64,000 nt of DNA from Ptychodera flava (taxonomy: Eukaryota > Hemichordata > Enteropneusta > Ptychoderidae), in contig NC_091945.1 in NCBI RefSeq assembly GCF_041260155.1, positions 29,056,796 through 29,120,795 of the forward strand, read 5' to 3'. The translations under genes and the position numbers were made by a program. The stretch's first letter is position 1, and every line of letters starts with the position of its first letter. Below are positions 61,216 through 64,000 of this stretch, piece after piece. The notes under the pieces were generated by a model that had not been told where the DNA came from, made no database searches, and saw only the letters and a program-made list of their open reading frames with translations.

Positions 61216-61233
61216 GTGCAGTAAATACGAATA

Positions 61234-61692
61234 ATGCCCTCATTATGCAATATAAGAATAAAGTATATACAAACTAAGAATAATTCAGCAACACACAGAA
61301 CAAATATCGCTCTGACTGAGATTCAGAGACAATGTATGATTTTCATTGGAACCCAACACGAGCTTAATAAATTCATATCAAACATAAAAAATGCATCCTA
61401 CTATGAAATTTTCGAAAGCTGTTCTCAAAAAATTACATCTTTAGACCTCATTATCTGTGAAGGTCATCGATGCAACAAATTAACATTCTCGACTTCAGAA
61501 CACAAACAAAACCAACAGATACCAGGTTTCAGTTCATGCAATCAAACGGCAACATTCAAGGATTTGTTAAAGGCGAAACATTACGATACATTAGAACAAT
61601 TATACCACAACAATACGGTACAAAATACAAGATTTTTTCGAGATAATAGTAATGAAGTAAAAATAAAAAGTAAAAGTAATTCTAGATCTTAA
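61234..61692 (+). CDS. Hypothetical 152-codon frame between inverted arrays
   Basis: The longest open frame outside the genes in the right part of the window. It is hydrophilic and rich in N, S, T and K, with clusters of C and H (FESCSQK, ICEGHRCNK, FSSCNQTAT). It starts just after the 345-bp array and lies between it and its inverted partner. I do not recognise it. It could be the relic of a protein encoded by the element, or chance in AT-rich DNA. Confidence 0.25.
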   Translation: MPSLCNIRIKYIQTKNNSATHRTNIALTEIQRQCMIFIGTQHELNKFISNIKNASYYEIFESCSQKITSLDLIICEGHRCNKLTFSTSEHKQNQQIPGFSSCNQTATFKDLLKAKHYDTLEQLYHNNTVQNTRFFRDNSNEVKIKSKSNSRS

Positions 61693-62078
61693 CTTGTTTG
61701 ATCATTTCTAACTTTAGAACAATCGGATGACATGTAATTGTTATTCGATTTTCATTGAATGCTTTCGAAACCTTGGAATCGCAAAAAGTAAAACGGAACC
61801 AAAACATTTTCAGGTCCCCTATAGGCAGATCAAAACTTTCGAGTACTCCTCTACTATCCCTCAAAATTTCGATTCCACGCCGAATTCCTCCGCCCCTCAC
61901 CACCATTATTTGTGAACGTAGCCTAATCACATACATATGAAACAGAAATATAAGCGTTACACCTATGCCAAACAAAACCTACAACAGCTCGATCTCCGAT
62001 TCACATGAGCATCAACAAACACAACCAGACCGAAACGGTAGACATTCTAGCTTCCTTACTTGAACAAACTTAACTTCA

Positions 62079-62318
62079 GTGAAACAACGTGGTCAAGTAG
62101 TGCACACGTTTCACCAACCGAAAATGAATTTTAAGCGACTGATGAAGACAACTCTATTCTCGAAAGGTAGAATCAAAGGATCGCAGTGTCACAGTAGTCT
62201 TCCCACTGAAGTGCGGGTTCAGGGCAGGATACGTAGATTAGGGGTAGGTCTCGCCATGGCAAATCAACACTACACAAAACAGCCAAACCTAAGATACACA
62301 AAATTCAAACAACTATAA
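62079..62318 (+). CDS. Hypothetical basic frame between inverted arrays
   Basis: A 79-codon frame, strongly basic (FKRLMKTTLFSKGRIKG, RVQGRIRRLG), lying between the 345-bp array and its inverted copy. A protein-like acidic segment (EEDDEFVELLDVLEMHD) follows in + strand DNA near 62450-62505. No family recognised. Confidence 0.2.
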   Translation: MKQRGQVVHTFHQPKMNFKRLMKTTLFSKGRIKGSQCHSSLPTEVRVQGRIRRLGVGLAMANQHYTKQPNLRYTKFKQL

Positions 62319-62708
62319 TATATGAACGATGTGTGGAGTTTGCTTTCTCTTGTTACATGTCACCAGTTGTGTCTGCTGTCAAATTAATCTTCTATGCACA
62401 GGCAGCTATAACTGTGGCAACCCTTTTACTCATGACAAAACTTTTTAAGAAGAGGATGACGAATTTGTAGAATTACTAGATGTACTGGAAATGCATGACA
62501 CTGTATCGCCATGAATGACTTGGATCATGAATCATGCCATAACTTTGACTACAGCTTACTCTCACGTATTGTTTGGCTACATAGTTACTTTTCAACAACT
62601 ACGATAGTGTTGTTCATGGGGCTCTTTCTTTATATTTTGATTTAATAGTAATTGGTGATATTTTCCCAACACATCTTTACGAAAAATGTCGGCGTTCAAA
62701 TCATTAAC

Positions 62709-62713
<5 letters not shown>

Positions 62714-62799
<86 letters not shown>

Positions 62800-62837
62800 G
62801 TATGTTATATATACATATGTATGTATATATTATATAT
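62714..62837. repeat. (TA)n and TACATATGTA microsatellite
   Basis: About 40 TA units followed by TACATATGTATG variants. The long tyrosine-isoleucine open frames here are artefacts. Confidence 0.95.
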
Positions 62838-63164
62838 TATATATTATAATATTAGTGTCGTTGCCTTGGTTACAACATACAAGGAAATGTTGGTATACTT
62901 GAGTAACATTAAAAGGTTTTCATATGTTGTGAATTGGTATATTATACTCCATACAAAGAGCATGTTTGGAGAAATACTCTCTGACCTAGACAAACTAGAC
63001 ATCGGTATCGGATAAAAATGCAGACAAGAAGAGCTATTCATATGTTTTGAAACATACATTAAAAAACAAAATATTCATTACACGGTACTCATCCGCTGTT
63101 TGTTCTCCGTGTTCTATGCACTTTTGCACATCATAATGCATGTGGTTGCATTGATACTGCTGTT

Positions 63165-63560
63165 AAAATTTTTAAAATACCGTTTTTCAAAGGGGAAAAT
63201 AACTTTTTTCACTACTTATATGAGAATATTTCTGAGTAAAACCACTTTGTATATCTCTTTGGATGCGAATTTAGTTTTTTACATGCAAATACTTTCATTT
63301 GATATATCACTCTATAGTTTAGGAGTATGTTTAGAATAGTTGATGAATTTTCTAATTTTATATTGCATTTATACAATTACGTTCCTGTGTAAATTATGCA
63401 AAATTTAGGGATACGGCCTTACTTGATAGTTCAACATCGTCAATTTTCTTGAAGTACAGATAATAAGCTTTCAAGTGACGTATTATTTTGCTGTATGATG
63501 TGGCTGTATGTGATGAAATATTTATCATATTGTTATTCAAAAGGGGAAATATTTTTTCAA
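63165..63560. repeat. Inverted partial copy of the 345-bp repeat
   Basis: Reads as the reverse complement of the units at 59868-61215: AAAGGGGAAAATAACTTTTT, ATGCAAATACTTTCATTTGA, TATATCACT, AATTATGCAAA, AAGCTTTCAAGTGACGTAT. A little more than one unit long. With the array it gives a foldback arrangement with a loop of about 1.95 kb. Confidence 0.75.
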
Positions 63561-63599
63561 TATAAATATAAAAATCGTTCAGTAAACCAGCCTGAACGG

Positions 63600-64000
63600 A
63601 GGGTACCCAATTAGCATATATTAATGGAATTACGTTTGAATTCAGACAGCGCCCTCTCGTCGGAGATTGACCGTTAGTAATTTTTCACGGAGATTTTCAT
63701 CACTGAATTTTACCGTCATCGTTGGTCATCGTATCTTCTTTATGGTGATATTGAATGATACTGTTGGAAAGTATTCGCATGTAATTTGTTTTAGAATTTC
63801 TATGCTGTGAAACTGTCATTTTAACGATATGATTTGTTTTTTTGGGATCGACTGAAGGCCCAAGTTCAGCGATGCCGCAAATACATGCAATGATATTTAC
63901 GCCCAAAAGAAGACCTGCAATCGATTTTTCGTTGTTTTAGAAATGTTCAGACGTAATTTCAGTTTGGCTCAAGTTCTGGATACAAACTTACAGACATTTA
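63600..64000. other. Window end, nothing recognised
   Basis: A GCGCCCTCTCGTCGGA motif at about 63649-63664 might mark an element terminus, but no partner was found. Confidence 0.25.

Noticed and set aside
62652-63015. Long tyrosine-isoleucine frames
   Set aside because: Translation of a TA microsatellite.

Overview
The window looks like intron-rich, AT-rich nuclear DNA from a marine invertebrate. A deuterostome such as a hemichordate, amphioxus or echinoderm is my best guess, but the sequence does not prove it. Genes have many small exons with canonical GT/AG introns. There are no operons, ribosome binding sites, rRNA genes or CRISPR arrays, and I found no tRNA. Most of the 64 kb is repeat DNA, mainly TIR and foldback DNA transposons.

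Three genes can be supported. (1) A secreted DNase I-like nuclease on the + strand (8255-15338, ten coding exons) keeps all the catalytic residues of the family. It adds a 66-nt in-frame exon and a 134-residue C-terminal extension that I do not recognise. (2, 3) Two paralogous GT4-type (GT-B fold) glycosyltransferases lie on the - strand: gene A (main exon 19160-20384) and gene B (main exon 34005-35265, first exon 36317-36375). Two broken copies (16433-16758 and 28686-28815) share their strand, so this is a decaying tandem family of at least four members. The proteins resemble the GT4 type proposed to act in biological conflict (immune-like) systems. That link is inference.

Layout: 1-8.2 kb holds two PIF/Harbinger-type elements (TSD TAA and TTA), a 94-bp tandem duplication and a 583-bp foldback element. 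8.2-15.4 kb is the DNase gene; one intron holds a TTAA-flanked foldback element and another an antisense nuclease-like fragment. 16.4-29.8 kb is the glycosyltransferase block, including a segmental duplication (about 17.4-21.7 kb against 23.5-29.8 kb). The second copy is split by a 3.3-kb near-perfect palindrome, and the first copy preserves the matching empty site. 30-34 kb has little that I recognise. 34-36.4 kb is glycosyltransferase B. 38.5-40.5 kb is a tandem duplication of AT-rich DNA. 45.3-50.1 kb is a second giant foldback element (1.2-kb arms, 2.3-kb loop). 51-55 kb is an array of 1.26-kb repeats with a retroelement tail inserted in it. 55.5-56.1 kb holds a GIY-YIG endonuclease fossil between inverted repeats. 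57-64 kb holds further TIR elements, a 32-bp minisatellite, a roughly 345-bp tandem array with an inverted partner, and long TA microsatellites.

The notable points are the DNase extension, the decaying glycosyltransferase family, and the two giant palindromes. The first palindrome is dated relative to a segmental duplication by its own empty site.
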